64,000 nt of DNA, taken from Burkholderia ubonensis (lineage in GTDB: Bacteria; Pseudomonadota; Gammaproteobacteria; Burkholderiales; Burkholderiaceae). Of the stretch, positions 10,027-19,700 are shown piece after piece. The position numbers and the translations under genes were made by a program. Location of the stretch: NCBI RefSeq assembly GCF_001718695.1, contig NZ_CP013420.1:1-64000 (forward strand), read 5' to 3'. The notes under the pieces are model-generated. The model worked only from the letters and a program-made list of their open reading frames with translations. It was not told where the DNA came from and did no database searches. Each line of letters starts with the position of its first letter. Positions within the stretch are counted from its first letter, which is position 1.

Positions 10027-10829
10027 TGGCGACGCGCGGACGAATCCGGACGATGCGCGCGGCGGCGGCCGCGCTCGTCGTCTGGGCGGCGGGGATCGCC
10101 GGGCAGGGCGCCGCGCACGCGGAAGTCGCGGCCGCCGACCCGATCGACGTCGCGATGCGGCAATGCCTCGCGCGGCGCGACCGGTCGTCGACGGCTGGCC
10201 AGATCCAGTGCATGGGCGAAGCGCAACGGCAGTGGCAGACGGTGATGGACGGCGCGTACCAGCGCCTGTCGAACGACGCGCCGGCCGACGTGAAGCGCGG
10301 CTGGCAGGATAGCCAGCGTCGCTGGGTCACGTGGCGCAAGGACGAGATTCAACTGCTGAAGGCCGTGTACGACACGACGCGCGGCACGTCGTATGCGATG
10401 TCGAGCGCCGACATGCAGCTGCAACCGGTGCGCGATCGCGCGCTGGCGCTGCGGGCGGCGGCCGACCGCTACGCGCCGCCGCCGGCGGCGGTGCCGGTCG
10501 CGGCCACGAGCGGCGCGGCAGCGGCCGCCGCGGCAACCGGCGGCAAGCCGGCGAACGTGGCGCCGCGCGATGCCGCGCTCGCACGCGTGCGGCCCTGCGC
10601 GCAGGATGCTTCGTGCGAGCACGCGCTGTTCGACCTGAACCGCTATTACCAGAAGCTGCGCCGCAAGATGCCCGCGCATTCGGCGGCGACGCTGGTGCGC
10701 GCGCAGCGCGCGTGGGTCGCGTTCCGCGACGCGACCGCGCCGCTCGTCGGCGAGGAAGGGCGTGTCGATCTGATCGGCGCGCGGATCGCGACGATGAAGC
10801 GGCTGTCGGAGACGGCGGGGAACAAGTAA
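10026..10829 (+). CDS. Exported LprI/DUF1311-family protein
   Basis: Up to 267 residues, with a signal peptide (MRAAAAALVVWAAGIAGQGAAHA) ending in a clear AHA cleavage site. The first half carries the Cys-containing LprI/DUF1311 pattern (MRQCLARR...QIQCMGEA...QRRWVTWR). The second half repeats it (CAQDASCEH...RAQRAWVAFRDA), so the protein looks like two LprI-like units joined by an Ala/Pro-rich linker. LprI proteins in other bacteria inhibit lysozyme, but that role here is inference. The ATG at 10026 overlaps the decarboxylase stop; a second ATG at 10053 directly before the signal peptide is an equally good start. A terminator follows immediately. Confidence 0.8.
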   Translation: MATRGRIRTMRAAAAALVVWAAGIAGQGAAHAEVAAADPIDVAMRQCLARRDRSSTAGQIQCMGEAQRQWQTVMDGAYQRLSNDAPADVKRGWQDSQRRWVTWRKDEIQLLKAVYDTTRGTSYAMSSADMQLQPVRDRALALRAAADRYAPPPAAVPVAATSGAAAAAAATGGKPANVAPRDAALARVRPCAQDASCEHALFDLNRYYQKLRRKMPAHSAATLVRAQRAWVAFRDATAPLVGEEGRVDLIGARIATMKRLSETAGNK

Positions 10830-10872
10830 CGCGCGTTGTACCGCCGGTTGGCGGGCACGTCACGCATGAACG

Positions 10873-10896
10873 AACGGGCACCTTCGGGTGCCCGTT
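10873..10896 (+). terminator. Intrinsic terminator with UUCG tetraloop
   Basis: AACGGGCACC-TTCG-GGTGCCCGTT forms a perfect 10-bp stem with the very stable TTCG loop. The T run is short. It closes the decarboxylase/LprI transcript and lies between two converging genes. Confidence 0.8.
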
Positions 10897-10932
10897 TGCA
10901 TATGGGCCGCGCCGGCCGCGCGGTGCCGGGCG

Positions 10933-11616
10933 TCAAGCCGGTTGCTGCGTGTCCAGTCGGCCGAACCACGACGGCACGAGCGCGAGCGCGTCGTCGAGCG
11001 ACGCCAGCACGTGCAGGCTCAGCGCGACGATCTCGGGCGTGGGCGCCTTCAGGTCGGGCACCGTGACGACCGCGGCGCCGGCGCCGGCCGCCGACTGCGC
11101 GCCGAAGTCGCTGTCCTCGAACGCGACGCACGCGTGCGCGGGCACGCCGAGGCGCTCGGCCGCGAGCCGGTAGACGGCCGGGTCGGGCTTGCCGCGCGCG
11201 ACTTCGTCGCCGCCCGCGATCGCGTGGAAGTACGGCAGCACGCCGACGGCGTCGAGGCGCGCACGGATCACGTCGCGCGCGGACGACGACGCGACCGCGC
11301 ACGGAATGCCGGCCTGCGCGAGCGTGTCGAGCAGCGCGCGCGCACCGGACTTCAGCGGAAACTTCGGATGCGGCTCGGGCGCGGCGAGTTGCTCGCGCAC
11401 GCGGGTGCGTACGGCGTCGAACGTGTCGGCGTCGCCGATCAATCGCGCGAGGATCACCTGGCCTTCGGCGAACGAACGGCCGACGATCTGCAGGTAGTCG
11501 ATCTCGGTGAGCACCACGCCGTGCGCGGTCGACACGTCGATCCACGTGTTCATGATGGTCCGCTCGGAATCGACGAGCAGGCCATCCATGTCGAAGAGCG
11601 CGGCGGAGAAGGTCAT
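10933..11616 (-). CDS. HAD-superfamily hydrolase, beta-phosphoglucomutase-like
   Basis: A 227-residue HAD subfamily IA phosphatase. Motif I is DMDGLLVDSE (near residue 8), motif II the Ser in AVASSSARD, motif III the Lys in ARGKPDP, and motif IV AFEDSDFGAQ. These residues form the Asp-based phosphoryl-transfer site, so hydrolysis of a small phosphorylated metabolite is expected; the DMDGLL form is shared with YcjU/YniC-type sugar-phosphate enzymes. The substrate is not readable. The start at 11616 (MTFSAALFDMDG) was preferred over longer frames that add about 48 low-complexity residues. It lies just downstream of argH in the same direction, about 100 bp away. Confidence 0.9.
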   Translation of the reverse strand: MTFSAALFDMDGLLVDSERTIMNTWIDVSTAHGVVLTEIDYLQIVGRSFAEGQVILARLIGDADTFDAVRTRVREQLAAPEPHPKFPLKSGARALLDTLAQAGIPCAVASSSARDVIRARLDAVGVLPYFHAIAGGDEVARGKPDPAVYRLAAERLGVPAHACVAFEDSDFGAQSAAGAGAAVVTVPDLKAPTPEIVALSLHVLASLDDALALVPSWFGRLDTQQPA

Positions 11617-11719
11617 CGGCGGTTTCCGGGAAGCGGCGAAGCGGGGCAGGCAACGGGCGGCGCGACGGCCGCCCGGATCATGGGAACGGGACGCCGAAGC
11701 GTCCGTGCGCGACGGGCGC

Positions 11720-13129
11720 TTACTCGCCGAGGGCGGCGCGCGCGACCTTGATCGCCGCACGCACCTGGTCGGGTGCGGTGCCGCCCGGATGGTTGCGGCT
11801 CGCGACCGAACCTTCGAGCGTCAGGTAGCCGAACACGTCGTCGCCGATCAGGTGCGCGACGTTCGGCAGTTCCTGCTTCATCTCGTCGAGCGTCAGGTCG
11901 GCGAGATCGATGCCGCGATCGTCGCAGATCCGCACCGCGTGCGCGACGGCTTCGTGCGCGTCGCGGAACGGCAGGCCGCGCTTCACCAGGTAATCGGCGA
12001 GGTCGGTCGCGGTGGAGAAGCCCTGCAGCGCGGCCGCGCGCATCGCGTCCGGCTTCACGGTGATGCCCGCGACCATCTCGGCGAAGATCCGCAGCGTGTC
12101 GGCGACGGTGTCGACCGTGTCGAACAGCGGCTCCTTGTCTTCCTGGTTGTCCTTGTTGTACGCGAGCGGCTGGCCCTTCATCAGCGTGAGCAGCGCCATC
12201 AGGTGGCCGTTGACGCGGCCCGTCTTGCCGCGTGCGAGCTCGGGCACGTCGGGGTTCTTCTTCTGCGGCATGATCGAGCTGCCGGTGCAGAAGCGGTCGG
12301 CGATGTCGATGAAGCCGACGCGCGGGCTCATCCACAGCACGAGCTCTTCCGAGAAGCGCGACACGTGCGTCATCACGAGCGCGGACGCGGCCGTGAATTC
12401 GATCGCGAAGTCGCGATCCGACACCGCGTCGAGCGAATTCGCGCAGATGCCGTCGAAGCCGAGCGTCTTCGCGACCGCATGACGGTCGATCGGATAGCTG
12501 GTGCCGGCGAGCGCGGCCGCGCCGAGCGGCAGACGGTTCACGCGCGTGCGGCAGTCGCGCATGCGCTGCGCGTCGCGCGTGAACATCTCGACATAGGCGA
12601 GCAGATGGTGGCCGAACGTGACCGGCTGCGCGACCTGCAGGTGCGTGAAGCCCGGCATGATCGTGTCGGCGTTCTGCTCCGCGAGATCGAGCAGCGCGCC
12701 GCGCAGGTCGTTGAGCAGCCCGCCGATCCGGTCGATCTCGCCGCGCAGCCACAAGCGGATGTCGGTCGCGACCTGGTCGTTGCGCGAGCGGCCCGTGTGC
12801 AGACGCTTGCCGGCGTCGCCGATCAGCGCGGTGAGGCGCGCCTCGATGTTCAGGTGGACGTCCTCGAGATCCAGCTGCCATTCGAATTCGCCGCGCTCGA
12901 TCTCGCCCTTGATCTGCGCCATCCCGCGTTCGATCGCGGCGAGGTCGTCGGCGCTGATGATCTTCTGCGCGGCGAGCATGCTCGCGTGCGCGAGCGAGCC
13001 GGCGATGTCGACGAGCGCGAGGCGCTTGTCGAAAAACACCGACGACGTGTAGCGCTTGACCAGCTCCGACATCGGTTCCGAGAAGCGGGCCGACCAGGCC
13101 TCGCCCTTTTTGTGCAGTTGGGACGTCAT
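11720..13129 (-). CDS. argH: Argininosuccinate lyase
   Basis: A 469-residue homotetrameric enzyme of the fumarase/aspartase superfamily that splits argininosuccinate into arginine and fumarate, the last step of arginine synthesis. The superfamily signature [12 protein letters not shown] lies around residues 282-293 and contains the catalytic serine. TGRSRNDQ (near residue 110) and [10 protein letters not shown] (near 160) are the other substrate-site blocks. Length and N-terminus are normal for the family. It starts at the ATG at 13129 and is read away from the repeat-bearing intergenic region. Confidence 0.98.
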   Translation of the reverse strand: MTSQLHKKGEAWSARFSEPMSELVKRYTSSVFFDKRLALVDIAGSLAHASMLAAQKIISADDLAAIERGMAQIKGEIERGEFEWQLDLEDVHLNIEARLTALIGDAGKRLHTGRSRNDQVATDIRLWLRGEIDRIGGLLNDLRGALLDLAEQNADTIMPGFTHLQVAQPVTFGHHLLAYVEMFTRDAQRMRDCRTRVNRLPLGAAALAGTSYPIDRHAVAKTLGFDGICANSLDAVSDRDFAIEFTAASALVMTHVSRFSEELVLWMSPRVGFIDIADRFCTGSSIMPQKKNPDVPELARGKTGRVNGHLMALLTLMKGQPLAYNKDNQEDKEPLFDTVDTVADTLRIFAEMVAGITVKPDAMRAAALQGFSTATDLADYLVKRGLPFRDAHEAVAHAVRICDDRGIDLADLTLDEMKQELPNVAHLIGDDVFGYLTLEGSVASRNHPGGTAPDQVRAAIKVARAALGE

Positions 13130-13497
13130 GGCGATTCTTCGAAGGGGAGTTGGGCGGCCGTATGCCGCCGAGGGAATCCCGCAATTCTAGCATTCGTGAC
13201 TTGCGCGGCCGCGCGGGGCATGGGGCGGCGTGGGGCGGAGGCCGGGACGTGCAGCCGTGCAGCGGGCCAGCGTGCAGATGCGCAGACGCGAGAGGTGCAG
13301 ACGCGCTCAGGAGTGCAGGCGTACGGACGCGCCGGGGTTCAGGCGCCGGGCGCCCTGCCGCGCTGACATATCAGGCCCGGGCGCCGATGCCGGTGTCGCA
13401 GATCGCAAGTCGCAGACCGCAGACCGCAGACCGCAGGTCGCAGGTCGCAGGTCGCAGATCGCGCACCAAGCACCGCCGCCCGCGCGCCTCCCCCGCC
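13130..13497. other. Non-coding region with low-complexity repeats, between argH and the HTH regulator
   Basis: These 368 bases hold the argH promoter (near 13140-13190) and a long low-complexity stretch. From about 13250 to 13330 GTGCAG/GCAGACGCG motifs recur irregularly, and from 13395 a regular 7-bp tandem array begins. No gene is supported; frames crossing the repeats are translated repeats. Confidence 0.6.
13395..13464. repeat. 7-bp tandem repeat array, about ten units
   Basis: Nine consecutive heptamers plus a degenerate tenth follow each other without a gap: GTCGCAG, ATCGCAA, GTCGCAG, three ACCGCAG, three GTCGCAG, then ATCGCGC. The consensus is RYCGCAG. It lies 34 bp beyond the stop codon of the HTH regulator. 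Such a short homogeneous unit is prone to copy-number change by slippage. Confidence 0.9.
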
Positions 13498-14307
13498 TCA
13501 GTCGCGCACGAGCACGACCAGCTTCAAATCTTCGCGGTGCGCGGGTTTCAGCGTGATCTGCTGATAGACGACGCGGCCGTCGGCCGGATGATCGAATTCG
13601 CGCCGTCCGCCCTCGCGCTCGAACACGTCCTGCGACGCCCAGTACTGCGCGAACGCCTCGCTGCCGGCCATCAGCGCATCGATCAGCGCGCGGGTCGGCG
13701 CATCGGCGAGGTGGCGGATCGAGTCCGCGCGAAATTCGGCCGCGAGCCGGCGCGCGCGCGTCTCCCAGTCGACGATCAGCGTACGCGCGGACGGCGCCAT
13801 GAACGTGAAGCGCAGCAGATTGCGATCGTGCTCGCCGTCGAGCCAGCCGGTAAACAACGCGGCGGCCGGCGCGTTCCACGCGAGCGCGTTCCATTGCCGG
13901 TCGAGTACGTACGCGGGCGTGGCGATCGCGGCGACGGTCGCCGCGAGCGTCGGCGGCAGGTCGCCCGCCGCGACGTCGGGCTCGGCCGGGTCGCGCTGCG
14001 CGGCCAGCTCGAACAGGTAGGCGCGCTCGGCCTTCGACAGCTGCAGCGCGACGGCGATGCGCGCGAGCGCGTCGGCCGACGCGGACACCGGCCGGCCCTG
14101 CTCGATCCACGTGTACCAGGTCGGGCTGACGCCGCACAGCTGCGCGACTTCCTCGCGCCGCAACCCCGGCGTGCGGCGGCGCGGGCCGGGCGGCAGGCCG
14201 ACGGCCTGCGGCGACAGACGTTCGCGGTGCGCGCGGATGAATTCGCCGAGCGCACGGGCGGGCGTGGCATCGAGCGGCGGGTGAGGGGCAGTGGACGGCT
14301 GGTTCAT
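13498..14307 (-). CDS. HTH regulator with MmyB-like ligand-binding domain
   Basis: A 269-residue transcription factor. The N-terminal XRE-type helix-turn-helix (about residues 15-85) includes RRRTPGLRREEVAQLCGVSPTWY and the family mark WIEQGRP. The rest is the MmyB-like (MLTR) ligand-binding domain, recognisable by the ATPAYVLDRQWNALAWN block near residue 130. Many such regulators repress a neighbouring enzyme or efflux gene and respond to small molecules such as fatty acids. The divergent methyltransferase gene, with a palindrome in its promoter, is the obvious target. The ATG at 14307 gives the usual start; extensions upstream have atypical composition. Confidence 0.9.
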   Translation of the reverse strand: MNQPSTAPHPPLDATPARALGEFIRAHRERLSPQAVGLPPGPRRRTPGLRREEVAQLCGVSPTWYTWIEQGRPVSASADALARIAVALQLSKAERAYLFELAAQRDPAEPDVAAGDLPPTLAATVAAIATPAYVLDRQWNALAWNAPAAALFTGWLDGEHDRNLLRFTFMAPSARTLIVDWETRARRLAAEFRADSIRHLADAPTRALIDALMAGSEAFAQYWASQDVFEREGGRREFDHPADGRVVYQQITLKPAHREDLKLVVLVRD

Positions 14308-14412
14308 GCGAATGCGGCTGAAACGACTCGTGCGAACGGATCGACGTAAAAGGGCACGCCGGGCGCGGCAAGCGCCAGGCAGGTGTAACGAATACCAGAA
14401 TAACCGCTTAAC

Positions 14413-14441
14413 TTGTACTGGTACCAACGCGGCCCTATTGT
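14413..14441 (+). promoter_or_regulatory. Sigma-70-type promoter with an operator-like palindrome in the spacer
   Basis: TTGTAC (14413-14418) and TATTGT (14436-14441) are separated by exactly 17 bp. The 8-bp palindrome TGGTACCA (14419-14426) starts right after the -35 box. It drives the methyltransferase gene, and the palindrome is a natural site for the divergent MmyB-type regulator. Confidence 0.6.
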
Positions 14442-14492
14442 AGCGATTCGCGCGCTGGCAGGCAGCGGGCGCATCCAACCAAGGAGCGAACG

Positions 14493-15245
14493 ATGAAACA
14501 CCACGACCAGGTCGCCGACGCATTCGGCACGACGGCTGCCGCCTATCTGACGAGCACGGTCCACGCGACGGGCGCCGATCTCGACATGCTGGCGGCCGCC
14601 GTGCGCGCGACGCCGGCGGCCGCGGTGCTCGATCTCGGCTGCGGCGCGGGCCATGCGAGCTTCGCGGTGGCGCCGCACGTGCGCGACGTGGTCGCGTACG
14701 ATCTCGCGGCGCCGATGCTCGCGACCGTCGACGCCGCCGCGCGCGAGCGCGGGCTCGCGAACGTCCGCACGCAGCAGGGGCCGGCCGAGCGGCTGCCGTT
14801 CGAGGCGGGCAGCTTCGACTGGGTGATCAGCCGGATGAGCGCGCATCACTGGCACGACGTGCCGGCGGCGCTCGCCGACATGCGCCGCGTGCTGAAGCCG
14901 GGCGGGCGCGTGCTGATGATCGACATCGCGGGCAACGATCATCCGTTGCTTGACACGTATCTGCAGGCGGCCGAAGTGCTGCGCGATGCGTCCCACGTGC
15001 GCGATTACCGCGCCGACGAGTGGCTCGCGATGTTCCGTGGCGCCGGGTTCGACGCGCAGGTGCAACGCCGCTGGCGTTTGCCGATCGATTTCGACACGTG
15101 GGTGCAGCGGATCCGCACGCCGGCCGACAGCGTCGCGGGCATCCGCGCGCTGTGGGCGCATGCACCGGACGAAGTGCGCGGCTACTACGCGGTGCAGCCG
15201 GACGGCTCGTTCGAGCACGATGCGCTGCTGATCGAAGCGTGCTGA
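14493..15245 (+). CDS. Class I SAM-dependent methyltransferase
   Basis: A 250-residue soluble methyltransferase of the UbiE/Methyltransf_11 type. Motif I is VLDLGCGAGH (near residue 46), followed by the acidic SAM-ribose Asp in VVAYDLAAPM, the post-I block GPAERLPFEAGSFDWVISRMSAHHW, and VLKPGGRVLMIDI. The acceptor substrate is unknown: UbiE-like quinone precursors are usual, but this copy stands alone under its own regulator, which suggests an accessory small-molecule methyltransferase. AAGGAG at 14481-14486 is a good ribosome site. A strong terminator follows. Confidence 0.9.
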   Translation: MKHHDQVADAFGTTAAAYLTSTVHATGADLDMLAAAVRATPAAAVLDLGCGAGHASFAVAPHVRDVVAYDLAAPMLATVDAAARERGLANVRTQQGPAERLPFEAGSFDWVISRMSAHHWHDVPAALADMRRVLKPGGRVLMIDIAGNDHPLLDTYLQAAEVLRDASHVRDYRADEWLAMFRGAGFDAQVQRRWRLPIDFDTWVQRIRTPADSVAGIRALWAHAPDEVRGYYAVQPDGSFEHDALLIEAC

Positions 15246-15324
15246 TCGGCGCGCAGTGACCGAAGCCCACTGAGCAACGCCCGCACCGACCGGCGCGCGC
15301 AACGCGCCGCGCCGCGCGATGAAA

Positions 15325-15362
15325 AAAGCCGCGATACGCAAGAGCGCGTATCGCGGCTTTCG
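15325..15362. terminator. Bidirectional intrinsic terminator between the methyltransferase gene and ppc
   Basis: A 15-bp perfect stem (AAAGCCGCGATACGC with its complement at 15346-15360) has a 6-base loop. A6 on the left and TTTCGTTT on the right let it act for both convergent genes. Confidence 0.85.
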
Positions 15363-15381
15363 TTTGGCCGCTGCCGTTCGC

Positions 15382-15426
15382 GGCGGCCGTGGCGGCCGTG
15401 GCGACCGTGGCGACCGTGGCGACCGT
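15382..15426. repeat. 9-bp tandem repeat, five units
   Basis: Five contiguous units of GGCGRCCGT (two GGCGGCCGT then three GGCGACCGT) lie in the 3' non-coding region of ppc, between its stop codon and the shared terminator. The unit length is a multiple of three, but no gene is apparent across it. Confidence 0.85.
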
Positions 15427-15483
15427 GGCGCGAAGCCGGCGCGAAGCTATGCGCCACGCCCCAGCCACCGCGCCGGATGCGGA

Positions 15484-18400
15484 TCAGCCCGTGTTGCGCA
15501 GCCCGGCCGCGATCCCGTTGATCGTCAGATGAATCCCGCGGCGCAGACGCGCGTTCGTGTCGCCCGCGCGGTGACGCTTGATCAGCTCGACCTGCAGGTG
15601 GTTCAGCGGATCGAGATACGGGAAGCGGTTCTTGATCGAGCGCGCGAGCAGCGGGTTGGTCGCGAGGCGCCCTTCGTGCCCGGTGATCTCCGCGAGCGCC
15701 TGCGCCGTGCGCTCCCATTCGGCGACGATCCGCTCGAACACGTGCTTGCGCAGCTTGCGGTCGGCGACCAGCTGCGCGTAGCGCGACGCGACCGCGAGAT
15801 CGGTCTTCGCGAGCACCATGTCCATGTTCGACAGCAGGTTCGCGAAGAACGGCCAGGTCTTGTTCATCTTCTTCAGCAGCGCGACGCGCTTCGTGCGCGC
15901 GGCCGCGTCCGGCGCGCCGTCGAGATACGCGCTCACCGCGCTGCCGAAGCCGTACCAGCCGGTCAGCAGCAAGCGGCACTGGCCCCACGAGAAGCCCCAC
16001 GGAATCGCGCGCAGATCCTCGATCCGGCGGTTCTTCGGGTCCTGCAGCTTGCGCGACGCCGGGCGGCTGCCGATGTTCAGCTCGGCGATCTCGGTGATCG
16101 GCGTGGCCGCGAAGAAGTAGTCGGTGAAGCCGGGCGTTTCGTAGACGAGCGCGCGATACGACGCCATCGCCGCGTCGGACAGCGCCTGCATCGCGGCTTC
16201 GAACGCGGGCAGTTGCGCGGGCGCGTTCGACTGCGGCAGCAGCGACGCCTCGAGCGTCGCGGCCACCACGGTTTCGAGGTTGCGCCGGCCGATCTCCGGG
16301 TTCGCGAACTTGCTCGCGATCACCTCGCCCTGTTCGGTGAGGCGGATCTGGCCGTTCACGGTGCCCGGCGGCTGCGACAGGATCGCCTGATAGGTCGGGC
16401 CGCCGCCGCGGCCGACCGTGCCGCCGCGGCCGTGGAACAGGCGCAGCGTGATCTTGCGGTCGCGGAACAGGTCGACGAGCGCGAGCTCCGCGCGATACAG
16501 CTCCCAGTTCGACGTCAGGAAGCCGCCGTCCTTGTTGCTGTCCGAATAGCCGAGCATCACTTCCTGCTCGGCGCCCTGATGCGCGATCAGCGCCTCGATG
16601 CCCGGCAGCGCGAAGTATTCGCGCATGATGCGCGCGGCGTCGCGCAGGTCGGGAATGGTCTCGAACAGCGGGATCACCATCAGGCCGTTGCGCGCGCTGT
16701 CGTGCGCCGCGCCGAACGCACCTTCGAGCAGGCCCGTTTCCTTCTGCAGCAGCAGCACCTCGACGAGGTCGCTGACCGTCTCCGTGTGCGAGATGATGTA
16801 GTTGCGCACCGCGCGCGGTCCGAACTGCGCGCGTACCTCGCGCGCCTTCTCGAACACGCCCAGCTCGCTTTGCGCGAGCGCCGAGTATTCGATGTACGGC
16901 GAGCGCAGCGGGCGCGGATCGGCGAGCGCGGCCAGCAACGCGATCAGCTTGTCGTCCTCGGACAGCGACGCGTAGTCGGCATGCACGCCCGCGCGCGCGA
17001 ACAGCTCGGCGACCACCGCTTCGTGGATGTCGGAGCTCTGGCGCAGGTCGATGCTCGCGAGGTGGAAGCCGAACACCTCGGCCGCGCGCATCAGCGGCGT
17101 GAGGCGCGGCGCGGCGAGCGACGCGCCGTGATGTTCTTCGAGCGACGCGGTCAGCACCTTCAGGTCGGCGACGAACGCTTCGGAATCGGCGTACGGCACC
17201 GCGCGCACCGGCGGCGCGCCGCGGCCCGCGCTGCGCACCGGCACGGTGCCCTCGCCGAGGCGCACGCGCGCGCTCGCCGCGAGCCGCGTGTAGATGCCGA
17301 TCAGCGCGCGGCGGTAGGGTTCGTCGACGCGGTGCGGCGACTGGTCCGGCGACGCGGCGGCGAGCGCCTTCACCGCGTCGTTCGCGCCCACCAGCAGGTT
17401 CGACACGGAGAGTTCGGCGCCGAGCTTGTGCACCTGTTCCAGATAGTGTTCGAGGATCACCGCGGCCTGGCGGTTGATCGCTTCGTCGAGCGTCGCGGCC
17501 GTCACGTTCGGGTTGCCGTCGCGATCGCCGCCGATCCAGCTGCCCATCTGGAAGAACGCGGGCACGCGTGCGGGCAGGCCGTGCTCGGCGAGCGCGGCTT
17601 CGATGTCGCCGTACAGCGCGGGCAGTTCGTCGAGGAAGGTGGCGCGGTAGTACGACAGCGCGTTCTCGATCTCGTCGCCGACCGTCAGGCGCGCGTCGCG
17701 CAGCATGCGCGTCTGCCAAAGCGCGGTCACGCGCGCGCGCAGCATCGATTCGTTGTAGGCGCGTTCGCGCGCGGTCAGCGGCTGGTCGCGTTCGGCGAGC
17801 AGGCGCGCGATGTCGTGCTGCGCGTCGAGGATGCTCTTGCGCTGCACCTCGGTCGGGTGCGCAGTCAGCACCGGCACGATCAGCGCATCGTCGAAGAAGC
17901 GCTGCAGCACGCGCTTCGATGCGTTGCCGCTCGTCTTCAGCTGTTCGAGCGCGTACGCGACTGTGCCCGGTTGCGGCGCGGAGCCCGCGAGCGCGTGAAT
18001 GCGGCGGCGGCGGTTGTGATGGCGATCTTCCGCGATGTTCGCGAGATGCGAGAAGTAGCTGAACGCGCGCACCACGCTCACCGTCTGTTCCGGCGTCAGC
18101 TTGCGCAGCTTCTTCTCGAGCGTCTGCGCGGCTTGGCTGTCGTCCTCGCGGCGAAACTTCACCGCGGTCTGACGAATCGTTTCGACGACGTCGAACACGG
18201 TGTCGCCTTCCTGTTCTCGCACGACGTCGCCGAGCAGGCGGCCGAGGAAGCGGATGTCCTCGAACAGCGGGCCGTCCTTGTCCTCGCGCGTGCGCGCGGC
18301 GGGCTTCGACGCGCCGGCCGCCTTCGTCGTGCGTTTTGTCTGACGTATCGAGTCTTTCGGTTTCGTTGCCGGTTTCGTTGCCGGTTTCGCACGGCCGTTC

Positions 18401-18489
18401 GCGACGGTGGCGAGGGCGCCCGTCTGGGCGTCGGTGGAGGGCAGGGCAGCATTGCGGCGCGCCGTACGCGCCGATCCGGAAGACTTCAC
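15484..18489 (-). CDS. ppc: Phosphoenolpyruvate carboxylase
   Basis: About 1001 residues; the enzyme carboxylates PEP with bicarbonate to oxaloacetate, topping up the TCA cycle. The catalytic blocks are [13 protein letters not shown] (the catalytic His) and [14 protein letters not shown] (the mobile PEP-binding loop). The C-terminus ends [14 protein letters not shown], the expected conserved end. The first ~90 residues are a low-complexity basic extension beyond the E. coli form, including a 12-bp repeat coding [10 protein letters not shown]. The GTG at 18489 was chosen because AAGGA precedes it and the ATG upstream adds residues of poor character. It is divergent from hemC. Confidence 0.95.
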   Translation of the reverse strand: MKSSGSARTARRNAALPSTDAQTGALATVANGRAKPATKPATKPKDSIRQTKRTTKAAGASKPAARTREDKDGPLFEDIRFLGRLLGDVVREQEGDTVFDVVETIRQTAVKFRREDDSQAAQTLEKKLRKLTPEQTVSVVRAFSYFSHLANIAEDRHHNRRRRIHALAGSAPQPGTVAYALEQLKTSGNASKRVLQRFFDDALIVPVLTAHPTEVQRKSILDAQHDIARLLAERDQPLTARERAYNESMLRARVTALWQTRMLRDARLTVGDEIENALSYYRATFLDELPALYGDIEAALAEHGLPARVPAFFQMGSWIGGDRDGNPNVTAATLDEAINRQAAVILEHYLEQVHKLGAELSVSNLLVGANDAVKALAAASPDQSPHRVDEPYRRALIGIYTRLAASARVRLGEGTVPVRSAGRGAPPVRAVPYADSEAFVADLKVLTASLEEHHGASLAAPRLTPLMRAAEVFGFHLASIDLRQSSDIHEAVVAELFARAGVHADYASLSEDDKLIALLAALADPRPLRSPYIEYSALAQSELGVFEKAREVRAQFGPRAVRNYIISHTETVSDLVEVLLLQKETGLLEGAFGAAHDSARNGLMVIPLFETIPDLRDAARIMREYFALPGIEALIAHQGAEQEVMLGYSDSNKDGGFLTSNWELYRAELALVDLFRDRKITLRLFHGRGGTVGRGGGPTYQAILSQPPGTVNGQIRLTEQGEVIASKFANPEIGRRNLETVVAATLEASLLPQSNAPAQLPAFEAAMQALSDAAMASYRALVYETPGFTDYFFAATPITEIAELNIGSRPASRKLQDPKNRRIEDLRAIPWGFSWGQCRLLLTGWYGFGSAVSAYLDGAPDAAARTKRVALLKKMNKTWPFFANLLSNMDMVLAKTDLAVASRYAQLVADRKLRKHVFERIVAEWERTAQALAEITGHEGRLATNPLLARSIKNRFPYLDPLNHLQVELIKRHRAGDTNARLRRGIHLTINGIAAGLRNTG

Positions 18490-18698
18490 GATGGGTTTCC
18501 TTGGGAAAGCTCGAGTCAAAAGGGACTGCGGGGACTGCGGAACTGCGGTCAAGCAACCAGCTACGTGCGGCACATCCGCGCATCGGTGGCGCCGCGCGCG
18601 CGCCCGGGCGCCGCGGATGCAGGCGCCGCGCCCGGGCGGGCGGGGGCCTGCGTGCTACCATTGTTCGGTCTTCAATCCCGTCCTTCGATGTTCCAGCA

Positions 18699-19700
18699 AT
18701 GAATTCCGAGACCTTTTCGGCCGGGCCGAAATCGGCGCCAGCCCCCGCGACGTTGACGATTGCGTCGCGCGAGAGCCGCCTGGCGATGTGGCAAGCCGAA
18801 CACGTGCGTGATGCGCTGCGCAAATTATATCCAGCTTGTGACGTGAAAATCCTCGGGATGACGACGCGCGGCGATCAGATTCTCGATCGCACGCTGTCGA
18901 AGGTCGGCGGCAAGGGCCTGTTCGTGAAAGAGCTGGAGAATGCGCTTGCCGACGGCCGTGCCGATCTCGCCGTGCATTCGCTGAAGGACGTGCCGATGGC
19001 GCTGCCCGACGGCTTCGCGCTGGCCGCGATCATGGCGCGCGAGGACGCGCGCGACGCGTTCGTGTCGAACGACTACGCATCGCTCGACGCGCTGCCGGCG
19101 GGCGCCGTCGTCGGCACGTCGAGCCTGCGCCGCGAAGCGATGCTGCGCGCCCGCTATCCGCATCTGAACGTGCTGCCGCTGCGCGGCAATCTCGACACGC
19201 GCCTCGCGAAGCTCGACCGCGGCGACTACGCGGCGATCATCCTCGCGGCCGCCGGCCTGAAGCGCCTCGGCCTCGAGGCGCGGATCCGCGCGCTGATCGA
19301 CGTCGAAGACAGCCTGCCGGCCGCCGGCCAGGGTGCGCTCGGCATCGAGATCGCCGCGCACCGCAGCGACGTCGCGCAATGGCTCGCGCCGCTGCACGAC
19401 CACGCGACCGCGCTGGCGGTCGAGGCCGAGCGGATGGTGTCGCGCGCGCTCGGCGGCAGCTGCGAGGTGCCGCTCGCCGCGCATGCGGTGTGGCGCGCGG
19501 GCGAGCTGTACCTGACGGGCCGCGTGTCGACGACCGACGGCAAGCGCGTGCTGAGCGCGCAAGCGTGCGGCGCGGTCATGACCGCCGCCGACGCGCTCGC
19601 GCTCGGCCGCGCGGTCGCCGACGCGCTCGAGGCGCAGGGCGCGCTCGACATCGTCCACGCGCTGCTCGCCGGCTCGCAGGCCGGCAAGGGCGACGCCTGA
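18699..19700 (+). CDS. hemC: Hydroxymethylbilane synthase (porphobilinogen deaminase)
   Basis: A 333-residue cytosolic enzyme that condenses four porphobilinogens into hydroxymethylbilane in tetrapyrrole synthesis. The cofactor-anchoring cysteine is Cys255 in [10 protein letters not shown], where the dipyrromethane primer is attached. Other family blocks are [14 protein letters not shown] (near residue 20), [10 protein letters not shown] and [13 protein letters not shown] -10-like TACCAT lies about 40 bp upstream. Its stop codon overlaps the start of hemDX by one base, so the two are translationally coupled. Confidence 0.97.
   Translation: MNSETFSAGPKSAPAPATLTIASRESRLAMWQAEHVRDALRKLYPACDVKILGMTTRGDQILDRTLSKVGGKGLFVKELENALADGRADLAVHSLKDVPMALPDGFALAAIMAREDARDAFVSNDYASLDALPAGAVVGTSSLRREAMLRARYPHLNVLPLRGNLDTRLAKLDRGDYAAIILAAAGLKRLGLEARIRALIDVEDSLPAAGQGALGIEIAAHRSDVAQWLAPLHDHATALAVEAERMVSRALGGSCEVPLAAHAVWRAGELYLTGRVSTTDGKRVLSAQACGAVMTAADALALGRAVADALEAQGALDIVHALLAGSQAGKGDA

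Noticed and set aside
13230-13556. Plus-strand frames across the heptamer array
   Set aside because: The product is a translated repeat (DRR/AGRR units) without start signal; the DNA repeat explains it.
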